A stretch of 64,000 nucleotides of DNA, from positions 1-64,000 of the forward strand of contig CAMMDS010000003.1 in the NCBI GenBank assembly GCA_946495655.1, read 5' to 3'. The notes beneath the pieces are model-generated. The model made no database searches, was not told where the DNA came from, and saw only the letters and a program-made list of their open reading frames with translations. The translations under genes and the position numbers were made by a program. The stretch comes from an uncultured Clostridium sp. Lineage in GTDB: Bacteria > Bacillota > Clostridia > TANB77 > CAG-508. The first letter of the stretch is position 1. The number at the start of each line of letters is the position of its first letter. Below, one piece after another: positions 37,112 through 47,634 of this stretch.

Positions 37112-40063
37112 CTATCTTTTAACTTCTTCCATTATATATACTTCTATAATGTCTCCTTCTTTAATGTCATTGTATTTTTCTATTTGAATACCACATTCAA
37201 ATCCTTTTGTAACTTCTTTTACATCATCTTTAAAACGTTTTAATGAAGCAAGTTTTCCATCATGTATTACAACATTTTCACGTATTACTCTTACTCCAGC
37301 ATTTCTTTCTACTCTTCCGTCTAATACATAAGCACCTGCAATTGTTCCAACACTAGATACTTTAAATGTTTGTCTTACTTCTACATTACCAATTACTTTT
37401 TCTTCATATACTGGTGCAAGCATTCCTTTCATTGCTGCTTCTACATCTTCTATAGCATTATATATTACAGAATATTGTTTTATTTCTACGCTGTCTTTTT
37501 CTGCCATATCTTTTGCAGTTGTGCCTGGACGTACATTAAATGCAATTATTATGGCTTTTGCTGCTTTTGCAAGTTGTACATCAGACTCTGTAACAGCACC
37601 AACTGCTGAATGTATAACTCTTACTTTTACTTCTTCATTAGATAATTTCTCCAATGATTGTTTCAATGCTTGAGCAGTACCTTGAACATCTGCTTTTACG
37701 ATTATATCTAATTGTTTCAAATTCTCGCTTTCCATTTTCTCAAATAAATTGCTTAATGTAACTTTACTTTGTTCAGCTATTGCTGCTTCTCTTTCTTGAC
37801 GTTTTCTTCTTTCTATTAGATGTTTTGCCATTTTTTCATCTTTTACTTCATAGAAAATATCTCCTGCTTCTGGCACATTTGTTAATCCCATAATTTCTAC
37901 TGGTGTAGAAGGTCCGGCTTTTTTAATTTTCTGTCCTTTATCATTTTTCATTGCTCTAATTCTACCAATTGATGTACCTACTACAATTGTATCTCCTACA
38001 TCTAGAGTACCTCTTTGTACTAACATTGAAGCAATAGGTCCTTTAGCTTTATCTAATCTTGCTTCTATAACTGTACCTTTAGCTTGTTTTCTTGGGTTTG
38101 CTTTAAGTTCTTTTACATCTGCTACTAATAACACCATTTCTAATAAATTTTCTATATTAATATGTTTCTTAGCAGAGATTGGAACAAATATTGTATCTCC
38201 ACCCCACTCTTCTGGAACTAATTCATATTCCATAAGTTCTTGTTTTATTTTTTCTACATTCGCACCTGGTAAATCAATTTTATTTACAGCAACTATAATT
38301 GGAATTTCTGCTGCTTTAGCATGATTTATTGCCTCTACAGTTTGTGGCATTACTCCGTCATCTGCTGCAACTACTAAAATTGCTATATCAGTAATTTGAG
38401 CTCCTCTAGCTCTCATACTTGTAAATGCTTCATGTCCTGGTGTATCTAAGAAAGTTATCTCTCTTCCATTTACATTTACTTTATATGCACCTATATGTTG
38501 TGTAATTCCTCCAGCTTCTCCTTCTATTACGTTTGTGCTTCTTATAGCATCTAATAAAGATGTTTTTCCATGATCTACGTGTCCCATTACAACAACAACT
38601 GGTGGTCTTGGTTCTAATTCATCTGGAGAATCCTCTGTTTCATCAAATAATATATCTTCTTCTTTTACTACTTCTTTTTTATTTGCAGTTATTCCAAATT
38701 CACTTGCTACTAAATATGCTGTATCAAAATCAACAGTATTATTTATGGTAGCCATTATTCCCAAACCAAATAACTTTTTAATTACTTCTGCTGTAGTTTT
38801 CTTCATTTCTTGTGCTAGATCTTTTACAGTAATATTCTCTGGAATAGTAATTTCTTTTAATTCAAATATTTTTTGTTTATTTCTTTCTTCATCATTTTTT
38901 TGTATTTTCTTTTTATTTCTTTTACCTCTTGCTGTGGTTAAATCGTAATATTCAAGCATTCCGCCATCTTGTTCTGTAAACATATTAGATAATCTATCTA
39001 CTTGTTTTAAATCTTTTAACTTTCCACTATCAAATTCATCGAATTGATTATTTCTTCTAGCTTTATTGGCTTTCTTAGTAGTTTTATTATCATCATATTG
39101 ACGACTAGCTTTTTGTTTATCTATAACTTTACTTGTGTAATCCCTTTGATTTTCTTTTTCAGTAATCTCTGTAGTCATTATGTTTTTAATGTTTTTATCT
39201 ATTCCTTTTTCATCTAATGGTCTTCTATTATTAAATCTACCATTTCCATTTTGATTATTGTTTCTAAAATTATTTCCATTTTGTCCATTTCTATTATTTC
39301 GATTATTGTTCTTAAAGCCTTGATTTCGATCATTATTTTTATAATTATTATTCCTATAATTTTGATTTTTATTATTAGTTCTATCATTATTATTTCTATA
39401 ATTATTGTTTTTATTATCGAAATTTTTATTCTGATGGTTTTGTTGAGTTTGTTGAGTTTGTTGAATTTGTTGAGAATTATTTTGTATATTATTTTCTTTT
39501 ACAACTATATGTTCTTTTTTCTCTTCTACTTTTTCTTCAACTATTTCTTTCTTTTCTTCTACTTTTACTTCTTTTTTAGGCTCTTCTTTTGGTTTTAATC
39601 CAAATAACTCACTAACTGTAAGAGGTTTAGTTTGCTTATTTCTATATACAATATTATAATCATTTTTATTAGTTCTTTCTACAAAGCCAACATCCTTTTT
39701 ACTACGTTCTTGAACTTTAGCAGCTTCTTGAGCTTTTTTCTCTTCTTCTTCAGAGATTATTACTTCTCTTCTAATAATAACAGGAGTTTCACTCTTTTTT
39801 GTGTTTGAAGAAGTAGGCTCTTTTTTAGCAGACTTATTAGTAGATGATGCTTTTTCCTCTTTTTTAGCCTCTTTATGACTTTCTGTTTTGTTTTCTTGTT
39901 TATTAGAACCTTTAATATTTTCTTTTATTCTTTCTGCTTGATCATCATCAACAGCGCTCAAATGACTTGTTACTCCAATTCCTAAATCATTTGCTATTTT
40001 TATTAATTCTTTACTAGTTAATCCTACTTCTTTTGCTATTTCGTGTATTTTAATCTTACCCAA
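37112..40063 (-). CDS. infB: Translation initiation factor IF-2
   Basis: 983 aa from TTG at 40063 ([20 protein letters not shown]), with GGGGGTG 6 nt before it; the ATG at 40078 would lack such a site. The IF-2N domain is followed by a long low-complexity Asn/Gln/Lys region (residues ~190-300), then the GTPase domain with G1 [17 protein letters not shown]3 DTPGHEAF, G4 AVNKIDLP, and domains II-IV. It delivers initiator tRNA. Its start overlaps the end of ylxQ by a few bases. Confidence 0.98.
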   Translation of the reverse strand: MGKIKIHEIAKEVGLTSKELIKIANDLGIGVTSHLSAVDDDQAERIKENIKGSNKQENKTESHKEAKKEEKASSTNKSAKKEPTSSNTKKSETPVIIRREVIISEEEEKKAQEAAKVQERSKKDVGFVERTNKNDYNIVYRNKQTKPLTVSELFGLKPKEEPKKEVKVEEKKEIVEEKVEEKKEHIVVKENNIQNNSQQIQQTQQTQQNHQNKNFDNKNNNYRNNNDRTNNKNQNYRNNNYKNNDRNQGFKNNNRNNRNGQNGNNFRNNNQNGNGRFNNRRPLDEKGIDKNIKNIMTTEITEKENQRDYTSKVIDKQKASRQYDDNKTTKKANKARRNNQFDEFDSGKLKDLKQVDRLSNMFTEQDGGMLEYYDLTTARGKRNKKKIQKNDEERNKQKIFELKEITIPENITVKDLAQEMKKTTAEVIKKLFGLGIMATINNTVDFDTAYLVASEFGITANKKEVVKEEDILFDETEDSPDELEPRPPVVVVMGHVDHGKTSLLDAIRSTNVIEGEAGGITQHIGAYKVNVNGREITFLDTPGHEAFTSMRARGAQITDIAILVVAADDGVMPQTVEAINHAKAAEIPIIVAVNKIDLPGANVEKIKQELMEYELVPEEWGGDTIFVPISAKKHINIENLLEMVLLVADVKELKANPRKQAKGTVIEARLDKAKGPIASMLVQRGTLDVGDTIVVGTSIGRIRAMKNDKGQKIKKAGPSTPVEIMGLTNVPEAGDIFYEVKDEKMAKHLIERRKRQEREAAIAEQSKVTLSNLFEKMESENLKQLDIIVKADVQGTAQALKQSLEKLSNEEVKVRVIHSAVGAVTESDVQLAKAAKAIIIAFNVRPGTTAKDMAEKDSVEIKQYSVIYNAIEDVEAAMKGMLAPVYEEKVIGNVEVRQTFKVSSVGTIAGAYVLDGRVERNAGVRVIRENVVIHDGKLASLKRFKDDVKEVTKGFECGIQIEKYNDIKEGDIIEVYIMEEVKR

Positions 40064-40376
40064 TAGCTTCACCCCCATTAATTATTTTTATAATTTCTTT
40101 TGAAAAATTTATATCTTTTATACCTACTACTGCTTTATTAGACTGTCCTATTGCTTTACTTATTTCATCAATATTTAATATTTCAAATATAGGTATCTTC
40201 TTTTTGTTACAGATATTTTTAAAATTCATTTTTGTCCTTTCTGCCGCATTAATTGCAATAATTATCAATTTTATTTTGTTTTTTTCAATCTCTTGTATAC
40301 AAGATTCTGTTCCAAAACTTAATTTTCCAGCTCTTCTTGCTAAACCTAATAGGCCACATATTTTGTTATTTATCAA
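40056..40376 (-). CDS. ylxQ: L7Ae/L30e-family RNA-binding protein YlxQ
   Basis: 106 aa. [20 protein letters not shown] and the later [17 protein letters not shown] match the L7Ae/L30e fold of K-turn-binding proteins; the family is found between ylxR and infB in Firmicutes. The start is TTG with GAGGTG just upstream. It overlaps ylxR by 11 nt and infB by 8 nt, so all three are translationally coupled. Confidence 0.93.
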   Translation of the reverse strand: MINNKICGLLGLARRAGKLSFGTESCIQEIEKNKIKLIIIAINAAERTKMNFKNICNKKKIPIFEILNIDEISKAIGQSNKAVVGIKDINFSKEIIKIINGGEAIG

Positions 40377-40626
40377 TAATTACACCTCTTAAATTTTCAT
40401 AGATTTCTTCTGATATTTTAGTTTCAAATGTTCTTTCAAGCTTCTTTGACTTAATAGCTTTTTCCAAGCATTCTATGCTATCACATATATATGCTCCTCT
40501 TCCATTTGCTTTGCCAGTTCTATCTATACTAATATTTCCATCTTTATCTTTTACTATTCTAATTAAATCTTTTTTGTTTTTTTGAGTATTACAACCTATA
40601 CATGTTCTTTGCGGTATTTTTTTCAA
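40366..40626 (-). CDS. ylxR: YlxR-family protein (RnpM type)
   Basis: 86 aa. RTCIGCNTQKNKKDLIRIVK and the conserved GRGAYICDS define YlxR (DUF448). Work in Bacillus places members of this family in RNase P modulation and gene regulation. It lies between nusA and ylxQ. The start ATG at 40626 is followed by a basic, lysine-rich N terminus. Confidence 0.94.
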   Translation of the reverse strand: MKKIPQRTCIGCNTQKNKKDLIRIVKDKDGNISIDRTGKANGRGAYICDSIECLEKAIKSKKLERTFETKISEEIYENLRGVIIDK

Positions 40627-40667
40627 TCAAAATCCCTCTTCCCATATTTTATTCGGCTTGCCCAATA

Positions 40668-41816
40668 TTATTCTTCTTCATTTTCTGAAGTTTGAGCTTC
40701 TTCGTTCATTTTTTCTAACATTTCTCTAAATTGAGATTCACTCTTAATATCAATTTTCCAATTTGTAAGTCTAGCAGCTAATCTTGCATTTTGTCCAGCT
40801 TTTCCTATTGCTAAAGATAATTGATCATCTCTTACAATAACTTGTGCAAATTTTTCCTCTGGTTTTACATCAACTGCCATTACTTCAGCTGGAAGTAATG
40901 CTGCTGATATATATATTGCAGGATCTTCTGACCATTCTATAACATCAATTTTTTCTCCATTTAACTCATTTATGATATTTTGTATACGTATTCCTTTTTG
41001 TCCAACGCATGAACCTACTGGATCTATGTTTTCATTTGGAGAATAAACTGCTACTTTGCATCTATTACCAGGATCTCTCGAAACCCCTTTTATTTCAATT
41101 ACTCCTTCATATATTTCAGGTATTTCTAATTCAAATAGCTTTCTTACAAAATCATTATGTGCTCTTGAAACGATAACTTGTGGTGCACCTTTAGTTCCTC
41201 TTTCTACATCTAATATATAGCCTCTAATTTTGTCATTAACTTTATATTTTTCTGTTGGAATTTGTTCTTTAACTGGCATAACACCTTCAAGCTTTCCTAA
41301 ATCTAATACTACGATTCCACCATCTGCTTTTTGAACTATTCCAGAAACTATTTCACCTTTTCTTTCATTAAATTCGTCAAATAAAAAGTTTCTAGATTCT
41401 TCTCTTATTTTTTGTACTATTACTTGTTTTGCAGTTTGTGCTGCAATTCTACCAAAATTCTTAGGTACTTGTTCTATTTCTGCTTTATCTCCAACTTCTA
41501 ATTTTTTATTTATTTTTCTTGCATCTTCTAAGCTTATTTGTAATTTATTATTTTCAACATCTTCTGGTTTTTCTACAACTTCTTTTTCTGCATAAACATG
41601 AATTTCACCAGTTTCTTTATCCATTGTTATTTTTACATTGTCTGCAGAATCAAAATTTCTTTTATATGCTGTAACTAAAGCTGTTTCTATAGCTTCTAAT
41701 AAATATTCTTTTTTTATTCCTTTTTCTTTTTCTAGTTCATCCATCGCTATAATTAATTCACTACTATCTATTGCTTGATTATTTGTTTTAGATACTTTTT
41801 TCATTTTTCCAATCAT
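40668..41816 (-). CDS. nusA: Transcription termination/antitermination protein NusA
   Basis: 382 aa. The N-terminal polymerase-binding domain (IAMDELEKEKGIKKEYLLEA), an S1 domain near GEIVSGIVQKADGGIVVLDL, and two KH domains with VGSCVGQKGIRIQNI and SLAIGKAGQNARLAARLTNW are complete; there is no C-terminal acidic repeat, as in other Firmicutes. An ATG at 41804 is an alternative start. It follows rimP by 36 nt. Confidence 0.98.
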   Translation of the reverse strand: MIGKMKKVSKTNNQAIDSSELIIAMDELEKEKGIKKEYLLEAIETALVTAYKRNFDSADNVKITMDKETGEIHVYAEKEVVEKPEDVENNKLQISLEDARKINKKLEVGDKAEIEQVPKNFGRIAAQTAKQVIVQKIREESRNFLFDEFNERKGEIVSGIVQKADGGIVVLDLGKLEGVMPVKEQIPTEKYKVNDKIRGYILDVERGTKGAPQVIVSRAHNDFVRKLFELEIPEIYEGVIEIKGVSRDPGNRCKVAVYSPNENIDPVGSCVGQKGIRIQNIINELNGEKIDVIEWSEDPAIYISAALLPAEVMAVDVKPEEKFAQVIVRDDQLSLAIGKAGQNARLAARLTNWKIDIKSESQFREMLEKMNEEAQTSENEEE

Positions 41817-41852
41817 TCCTTTCTCATTTTTACCACAAGATTTTTTCTTGTT

Positions 41853-42335
41853 TTATTCTAAATTTTCCCAGTCAAATACTGTTTTTATCTGTGAAATATT
41901 TTTTCTTTCTATATCTAGTTCTTCCTCATCCGATTCTATAACTATTTTGTCATTGTCAAATCCTCTTAGTATACCTATTAATTCTTTAACTTTCTTTCCA
42001 CAAATTTCTATTGATTTAAATAAATTTATTTGTATTTCATTTCCTATATTATCTTCTAAATGCTTGTCTTTTCTTAAAGTTTTTTCAACTCCTGTAGAAG
42101 ATACTTCTAAGAAATATTGTTCTTTAATATAATCAGCTTTGTCAAGCAAATCATTTATACCATCATTTACTTTTTCACAGTCATTTAAATCAATACTTCC
42201 ATTTTTCTTTTCTATAAACACACGTAAAAAATAGTTTTGTCCTTCTTTTACATATTGTACATCATATAGATGATATCCTAATTCTTGAATTTTATCTTTT
42301 ATTAGAGATTCTACTCTATCTTCTATATTTGCCAT
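41853..42335 (-). CDS. rimP: Ribosome maturation factor RimP
   Basis: 160 aa from the ATG at 42335, with GGAG 6-7 nt before it; the longer frame adds 17 residues. ESLIKDKIQELGYHLYDVQY, YFLRVFIEKKNGSIDLNDCE and FLEVSSTGVEKTLRKDKHLE are typical. It acts in 30S assembly and is the first gene of the nusA-infB operon. Confidence 0.96.
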   Translation of the reverse strand: MANIEDRVESLIKDKIQELGYHLYDVQYVKEGQNYFLRVFIEKKNGSIDLNDCEKVNDGINDLLDKADYIKEQYFLEVSSTGVEKTLRKDKHLEDNIGNEIQINLFKSIEICGKKVKELIGILRGFDNDKIVIESDEEELDIERKNISQIKTVFDWENLE

Positions 42336-42580
42336 ATAAACTCCTTTTTTCCTATTTACGTATAGAAGAGTGGAATTTGTTTCCACTCTTCTTCTCTCTT
42401 TAAGTCTATATCATTATACACCTATTTTTTGCTAATTGCAATAGTTTTGAAAGATTTTTTCCAGATTTATTAATATGATTTTTTTATAAAATTATTTTTC
42501 GTTTTTTTCCATTATTTTCCTTGAATATTTTTCATTTGTATTATAAAATATATTCGATATTTATTTTGAAGGAGTATATT

Positions 42581-44308
42581 ATGAGTAAATATAAAAGAAA
42601 GCTTTACAACGCTGATAAAATCAATGATTTTAGAGAATTAGTTTCAAGATACTCTAATCTTTATTCAGACAAAGTTGCATTTGAATATAAAAAAGAACCT
42701 AGTTCTAAAGAACATATAAAAATTACGTATGGTCAATTTGCTGATGATATAAAAGCATTAGGAACTGCTCTAATAAATCTTGGCTTATCTCAAAAAAAAG
42801 TTGCTATCATCTCACCTAATAGATATGAATGGTGTACTAGTTATCTTGCAGTAACGACATCTGATATGATAGTAGTCCCACTTGATAGAGCATTGCCAGA
42901 TAATGAAATTGAAGATTTAATTATGAGAAGTGAAGCAGAAGCAGTTATATTTGATAAAAAATATTCTGAAGTATTTTCTTCACTTGCCAAAAGTAAAAAA
43001 TCTAAATTATCGCATTTTATTTGTATGGATGATTTAAGTGATTTTACTAGTTATGCTAACTTAATTCATAAAGGTCATTCTTTGTTAGTAAATGGAGATA
43101 ATAAATATGATAATGTAAAAATTGATAATAAAAAAATGTCAATAATGCTATTTACTTCAGGCACTACATCAATATCAAAAGCTGTTGCACTTTCTCAGTC
43201 TAATATTTGTGAAGATATATACTCATTGGCACAAATGACAGATATAAGAAAAGAAGATACATTTTTATCATTTTTACCTTTACATCATACTTTTGAATCT
43301 ACTTGTACTTTTCTATATGGAACATTCTCTGGTATCACTGTAGCATTTTGTGATGGATTAAAATATGTTCAAAAAAATCTTTCCGAATTTAAAGTTACTG
43401 GATTTGTATGTGTTCCATTAATGCTTGAGATTATGTATAAAAAAATAAAAAAAGGTATTGAAGAACAAGGAAAAACAAAGCTTGTGAAAAACATGTCTAA
43501 AATTTGTAATGGATTATTAAAAATCGGCATTGATATACGCAGAAAAGTATTTAAAGAAATTCTAGATAATTTAGGCGGAAAGCTTAGAATTTTAATTGCT
43601 GGTGGAGCTGCTATGAGCAGAGATGCAATTCAAGGATTTTTAGATTTAGGAATAAATTTATTACAAGGATATGGTTTAACAGAAACATCTCCTGTTGTTG
43701 CTGGAGAAAATGATAAATTCAAAAGATGTGGCTCTGTAGGTTTTCCTTTACCTGGTATAGATGTAAAAATTGATAATCCAGATGCAGAAGGAATTGGAGA
43801 AGTCGCTGTAAGAGCTCCAACTGTAATGCTTGGTTATGTAGATAATCCTGAAGCAACAAATGAAGTATTAAAAGATAATTGGTTTTATACCGGAGATTTA
43901 GGTTATTTTGATAAAGATGGATTTTTATTTATAACAGGAAGAAAAAAAGATGTAATAGTTCTTAAAAATGGAAAGAATATTTTTCCTGAAGAATTAGAAA
44001 TTTTAATTAATAAGCTTCCATATGTTTCTGAAAGTATGGTATTTGGTAAGCCATTGGATGATGGGGATTATAGAATATGTGCTAAGATTGTATATAACAA
44101 AGATTATGTAGACGAGCATTTGGATAATCTCTCAAAAGAAGATTTATTTAATAAAGTATGGACAGATATAAAAGAAAATGTAAATCATAAAATACCAGCA
44201 TATAAATATATTCGTGAAATCATTTTAACAGATACACCTCTAATAAAAACAACTACTCAAAAAGTAAAAAGACATGAAGAATTAAAAATAATATTAGAAG
44301 GAAGTTAA
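42581..44308 (+). CDS. AMP-forming acyl-CoA synthetase (long-chain type)
   Basis: 575 aa from ATG 42581, with GAAGGAG upstream. The AMP-binding motif is MLFTSGTTSISKAVALSQSN; further motifs are GYGLTETSPVVAGEN, WFYTGDLGYFDKDGFLFITG and the C-terminal RKKDVIVLKNGKNIFPEELE. These are the ANL superfamily motifs with the long-chain acyl type of linker. It activates fatty acids to acyl-CoA or acyl-adenylate; the exact substrate is not visible. It stands alone and ends at a perfect palindrome. Confidence 0.9.
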   Translation: MSKYKRKLYNADKINDFRELVSRYSNLYSDKVAFEYKKEPSSKEHIKITYGQFADDIKALGTALINLGLSQKKVAIISPNRYEWCTSYLAVTTSDMIVVPLDRALPDNEIEDLIMRSEAEAVIFDKKYSEVFSSLAKSKKSKLSHFICMDDLSDFTSYANLIHKGHSLLVNGDNKYDNVKIDNKKMSIMLFTSGTTSISKAVALSQSNICEDIYSLAQMTDIRKEDTFLSFLPLHHTFESTCTFLYGTFSGITVAFCDGLKYVQKNLSEFKVTGFVCVPLMLEIMYKKIKKGIEEQGKTKLVKNMSKICNGLLKIGIDIRRKVFKEILDNLGGKLRILIAGGAAMSRDAIQGFLDLGINLLQGYGLTETSPVVAGENDKFKRCGSVGFPLPGIDVKIDNPDAEGIGEVAVRAPTVMLGYVDNPEATNEVLKDNWFYTGDLGYFDKDGFLFITGRKKDVIVLKNGKNIFPEELEILINKLPYVSESMVFGKPLDDGDYRICAKIVYNKDYVDEHLDNLSKEDLFNKVWTDIKENVNHKIPAYKYIREIILTDTPLIKTTTQKVKRHEELKIILEGS

Positions 44309-44346
44309 AGATGAGAAATTGGGGTCTGTCCCCAATTTCTCATCTT
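44308..44346. repeat. REP-like perfect palindrome GGGG-TCTGT-CCCC
   Basis: Arms of about 17 bp (GATGAGAAATTGGGG and its complement) flank the loop TCTGT. It fills exactly the space between the stop codons of two convergent genes and probably terminates both. The same CCCC/GGGG core with ACAGA or TCTGT loop recurs at 55070-55102. Confidence 0.88.
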
Positions 44347-45537
44347 CTAATCATTACTACACATATGTTTGCGTGTCATCTCTAATAGATTTAATTTAGA
44401 AAATCCAACTATTTGTGTTTTTGATCTATCTTTCTTTAAACATTCTTTAAATAATTCTACTATTTTTTCTTCATTATCTTTATTTTTCATATCAATGTAA
44501 TCTATTATTATTATTCCGCCAATATCTCTTAGTCTCAGTTGTCTAGCTATTTCTATAGTTGCTTCTTTATTAACAGTAAATATAGTTTGCTCTAAATCTT
44601 TACTACCTGTAAATTTACCAGAATTAACATCAATTGCAGTTAATGCTTCTGTTTTATCTATAGTAATGAATCCTCCACATTTAAGCCATATTTTTCTTTT
44701 TTCAAGTTCTTCAAGTTGCTTCTCAAGATCATACATATTTAGCAAGTTTTCTTTCAATTCTACTTTAATGTTTTGATTTGATTCTTCTAATTTTCTATTT
44801 ACCTGTTCATAAACATTAGTATCATTTGTACATATTCTATATAAATCTTTGTCCATTAAATCTGTAAGTAATCTTTGCAAAATATCTTCACTTTTATATA
44901 ACAATTTTGGTTGTGGATTTTTACTTTTTATTGCTTCTTTATATAATTTTTGTATATTTTGATACTTTTCAAGTGTCATCTTTATATCTTCTTGCAAATC
45001 TTCTTGATTCTTTGATATTGCTGATGTTCTAATAATTGCGCCATAACCTTCTGGAACAATATTATTTCCTATTAGTTTTAGTCTTTCTCTTTCTTCTATA
45101 TCATCTATTTTCTGAGAAATAGTTATGAATTTTTCATTTGGCATCAGTACAATAAATCTTCCCGGAATACTTAAATGTGTTGATATTCTAGCTCCTTTTT
45201 TATTTGTACTATCTTTTTTTACTTGAACTAAAATTGGCATTCCAGTTTTTAAATAATCTTTTATATTGTAATTACTGAAATCTTCATTTTTATTTCCTGT
45301 TTCTTCACTTATTTTAGGTATTACATCTCTTATATGTATAAAAGTATTTTTCTCTTTACCTATATTCACAAATGCCGCCTGCATACCAGGTAGCACATTT
45401 TCTACTATTCCTAAAAAGATATCTCCTTCTATTCTTTCATAATATGGTTCATCTTCATATTTTTCAATTAGTTTTCCATTTTCAACTAGTAATATCTTTT
45501 TTGAATTATTTTCTACATAAATTAATAATTCTTGCAT
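44347..45537 (-). CDS. rng: Ribonuclease E/G family protein, short C terminus
   Basis: 396 aa. An N-terminal S1 domain in GDIFLGIVENVLPGMQAAFV, then the RNase E/G core with IWLKCGGFITIDKTEALTAI, DVNSGKF and RDIGGIIIIDYIDM, where the catalytic Asp residues lie. The protein ends at LLEMTRKHMCSND, just where other RNase G proteins carry the CxxC zinc-link and a further ~60-90 residues. The stop codon abuts the 44308 palindrome, so insertion of that element may have shortened the gene; it may still be active. Confidence 0.9.
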   Translation of the reverse strand: MQELLIYVENNSKKILLVENGKLIEKYEDEPYYERIEGDIFLGIVENVLPGMQAAFVNIGKEKNTFIHIRDVIPKISEETGNKNEDFSNYNIKDYLKTGMPILVQVKKDSTNKKGARISTHLSIPGRFIVLMPNEKFITISQKIDDIEERERLKLIGNNIVPEGYGAIIRTSAISKNQEDLQEDIKMTLEKYQNIQKLYKEAIKSKNPQPKLLYKSEDILQRLLTDLMDKDLYRICTNDTNVYEQVNRKLEESNQNIKVELKENLLNMYDLEKQLEELEKRKIWLKCGGFITIDKTEALTAIDVNSGKFTGSKDLEQTIFTVNKEATIEIARQLRLRDIGGIIIIDYIDMKNKDNEEKIVELFKECLKKDRSKTQIVGFSKLNLLEMTRKHMCSND

Positions 45538-45556
45538 ATATATATCCCTTCTTGCC

Positions 45557-46123
45557 TTATCCTTTTGTATTGTATTTATTCATTGTATTATCTATTTTAT
45601 TCTTTATCCAATACTCTATCGCTTCTACAGCTAAATTTTGACCTTTTTCAAGTTTAGTATATTCTTCCTTTGATAGTTTTCCAATAACATAATTAATCCT
45701 ATCAAATTCGTTTATTGGCTTTCCAATTCCTACTCTTATGCGTGGAAAATCTTCGGAGGATAACTTTTGTACTAAGGATTTCATACCATTATGCGAACCT
45801 GATCCTCCTTTAGCTCTCACTCTAATGATTCCTACATCAGTATCCATATCATCATATATAACCATAAGTTTATCTAAATTTTCTTTATAAAATTTAACAA
45901 ATTCTACTACCGCTTCTCCGCTATTATTCATAAAAGTTTGTGGTTTTACAAGAATTACTTTCTCATTTTCTATAATTCCTGTTCCGCATATAGCATTAAA
46001 TTTAGTTTTATTTAGGTTTATGTTATTTTTATATGCCAATTTATTAATTACATCAAATCCCATATTATGCCTTGTATTTGAATATTCCGGCTCAGGATTT
46101 CCAAGTCCTACGATTATATACAT
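45557..46123 (-). CDS. pth: Peptidyl-tRNA hydrolase
   Basis: 188 aa. IIVGLGNPEPEYSNTRHNMG has the catalytic His, VKPQTFMNNSGEAV and VIYDDMDTDVGIIRVRAKGG, GSHNGMKSL complete the active site. It recycles peptidyl-tRNA. It precedes rng by 19 nt in the same direction. No weak motif or truncation is seen. Confidence 0.98.
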   Translation of the reverse strand: MYIIVGLGNPEPEYSNTRHNMGFDVINKLAYKNNINLNKTKFNAICGTGIIENEKVILVKPQTFMNNSGEAVVEFVKFYKENLDKLMVIYDDMDTDVGIIRVRAKGGSGSHNGMKSLVQKLSSEDFPRIRVGIGKPINEFDRINYVIGKLSKEEYTKLEKGQNLAVEAIEYWIKNKIDNTMNKYNTKG

Positions 46124-46180
46124 ACTCTTAGCATTTTCCTTTCTCTAGACAAACTTATATTTTGAATTATATATTTTTAA

Positions 46181-46636
46181 CTATACATATAATTCAAAAT
46201 ATCTTGCTCCTTCTTCGTCGTCATTTGACTCTTCTATTTGAGTAAAACCTCTTTTTAAATAAAAATGTATGGCACTCTGTAATTTATCATAAGTTCCAAG
46301 GAATATTCTATTGAAATCATTTTCCTTAGCTTCATTCATAACCTTAGAATATAGTTCTTTTGATAAACCTGTTCCTCTATAATCTTTTCTTACATACAAC
46401 TTTTTTATTTCTGCATCTGTATCATTATGCTTTCTTAAAGCTATAGTGTCAACTATATCATCATTTTCATTTAAAGCAATCCATAAATTACTTCCGTTTT
46501 CAATATATTTATGATTGTTTTGCTCTTTAAGTCCTTCTCTAAATTGTTCAAAACCAAACTCTTCAACAAATACTGATATAATGAAATTGTTTACATCATC
46601 ATTATATCTATCTTCAAATTTTTTAATTATATACAT
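46181..46636 (-). CDS. GNAT-family N-acetyltransferase
   Basis: 151 aa. IKKLYVRKDYRGTGLSKELY holds the acetyl-CoA-binding R-x-x-G-x-G loop, and AIHFYLKRGFTQIEES the later conserved Tyr/Phe region of GNAT proteins. The substrate cannot be told. It lies between pth and the glycosyltransferase cluster. The following 184-nt gap to 46820 is A/T rich without visible genes. Confidence 0.88.
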   Translation of the reverse strand: MYIIKKFEDRYNDDVNNFIISVFVEEFGFEQFREGLKEQNNHKYIENGSNLWIALNENDDIVDTIALRKHNDTDAEIKKLYVRKDYRGTGLSKELYSKVMNEAKENDFNRIFLGTYDKLQSAIHFYLKRGFTQIEESNDDEEGARYFELYV

Positions 46637-46820
46637 TTAAATCACCCTTACTTTTACATAATTGGCAATTTCTCAGCAATACTATTGATCTTTTAAAATA
46701 GTACCCAAGAAAGTTGCACTTACTCTTCAACTCCTATCTTTTTTAAGCTTTACGCTTATTTTTCTCTTCGTTAAATTTGTTCTTTATTTTTCCATTTATC
46801 TTAATTGATAATAAATATAA

Positions 46821-47613
46821 TTACATTGAATAATATATATCTTCTAAACGTTTTTTACACATATCTATTTCTCTTTTTATTCTTAAGTTTATTTCTACTG
46901 TATCTTCCTTTTTCTTTATTTCCATCATGTCCTTTATATTATCTACTGTGTCATATATATTTTTTAAATTTAATGTAGTAGTCATACTATTTTTTCTACC
47001 ACTAATATAGTGGTAAACTGGAAAATCAGCTATTAAATACTTTTCTGATTTCATAACTCCTTTATATACAAATAGCACGTCTTCATAATATCTATTTTCC
47101 ACAAATCTTATATTATTTTTGTTTAGATATTCTAAATTCCAACATTTACTCCATACATTTGGATAAATATCTTTTCCTGCTTTATATTCCTTTGTACATG
47201 TTTCTTCCGTTGGAATTACAAACTCATCTCTATTTCCGCCTATTTTAAATCCCATGTACACAATATCTACATTTTGATTTCCTATAATTTTATCTACCTT
47301 GCTAAGTACATCATTTGCAAATAAGAAATCATCGGCATCTAAGAAAATTACATATTCACCATTTGCATTATCTAAACCAGTATTTCTAGCACCACCGGGA
47401 GGCTTTATTATCCTTATGCGATATCAATTTTACATTATCAAATTTTTCTTCATATTTTTTTACTACTTCTGCTGTATTATCTGTTGATGCATCATTTACT
47501 ACTATTAGTTCGTAATTTTTAAAATCCTGCTCTAACACACTATTTATGGCTTTTTCTACATATTCGTGTACATTATATGCAGGTATAATAATACTAAATC
47601 TTTTCTTTTCCAT
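46821..47613 (-). CDS. Family 2 glycosyltransferase, frame broken by one extra base at CGG
   Basis: The first frame encodes FSIIIPAYNVHEYVEKAINS and LIVVNDASTDNTAEVV, then stops at 47386 soon after DNKAS. Skipping the C at 47397 gives Gly-Gly-Ala-Arg-Asn-Thr-Gly and then GEYVIFLDADDF, the DxD metal site, and continues to 46821, giving about 263 aa, a complete small GT2. The zero frame at the break reads TCC CGG TGG TGC TAG. The NKASGGARNTGL motif is one of the most conserved in GT2 proteins, so the repair is secure. The same lesion type occurs in recD2 and recO. Confidence 0.87.
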
Positions 47614-47634
47614 TTTACCTCCCCCTTTTACTAT

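Noticed and set aside
39251..39598. A plus-strand hydrophobic ORF opposite infB
   Set aside because: It is the complement of the Asn/Lys-rich linker of IF-2; the Ile/Phe-rich composition is a by-product.
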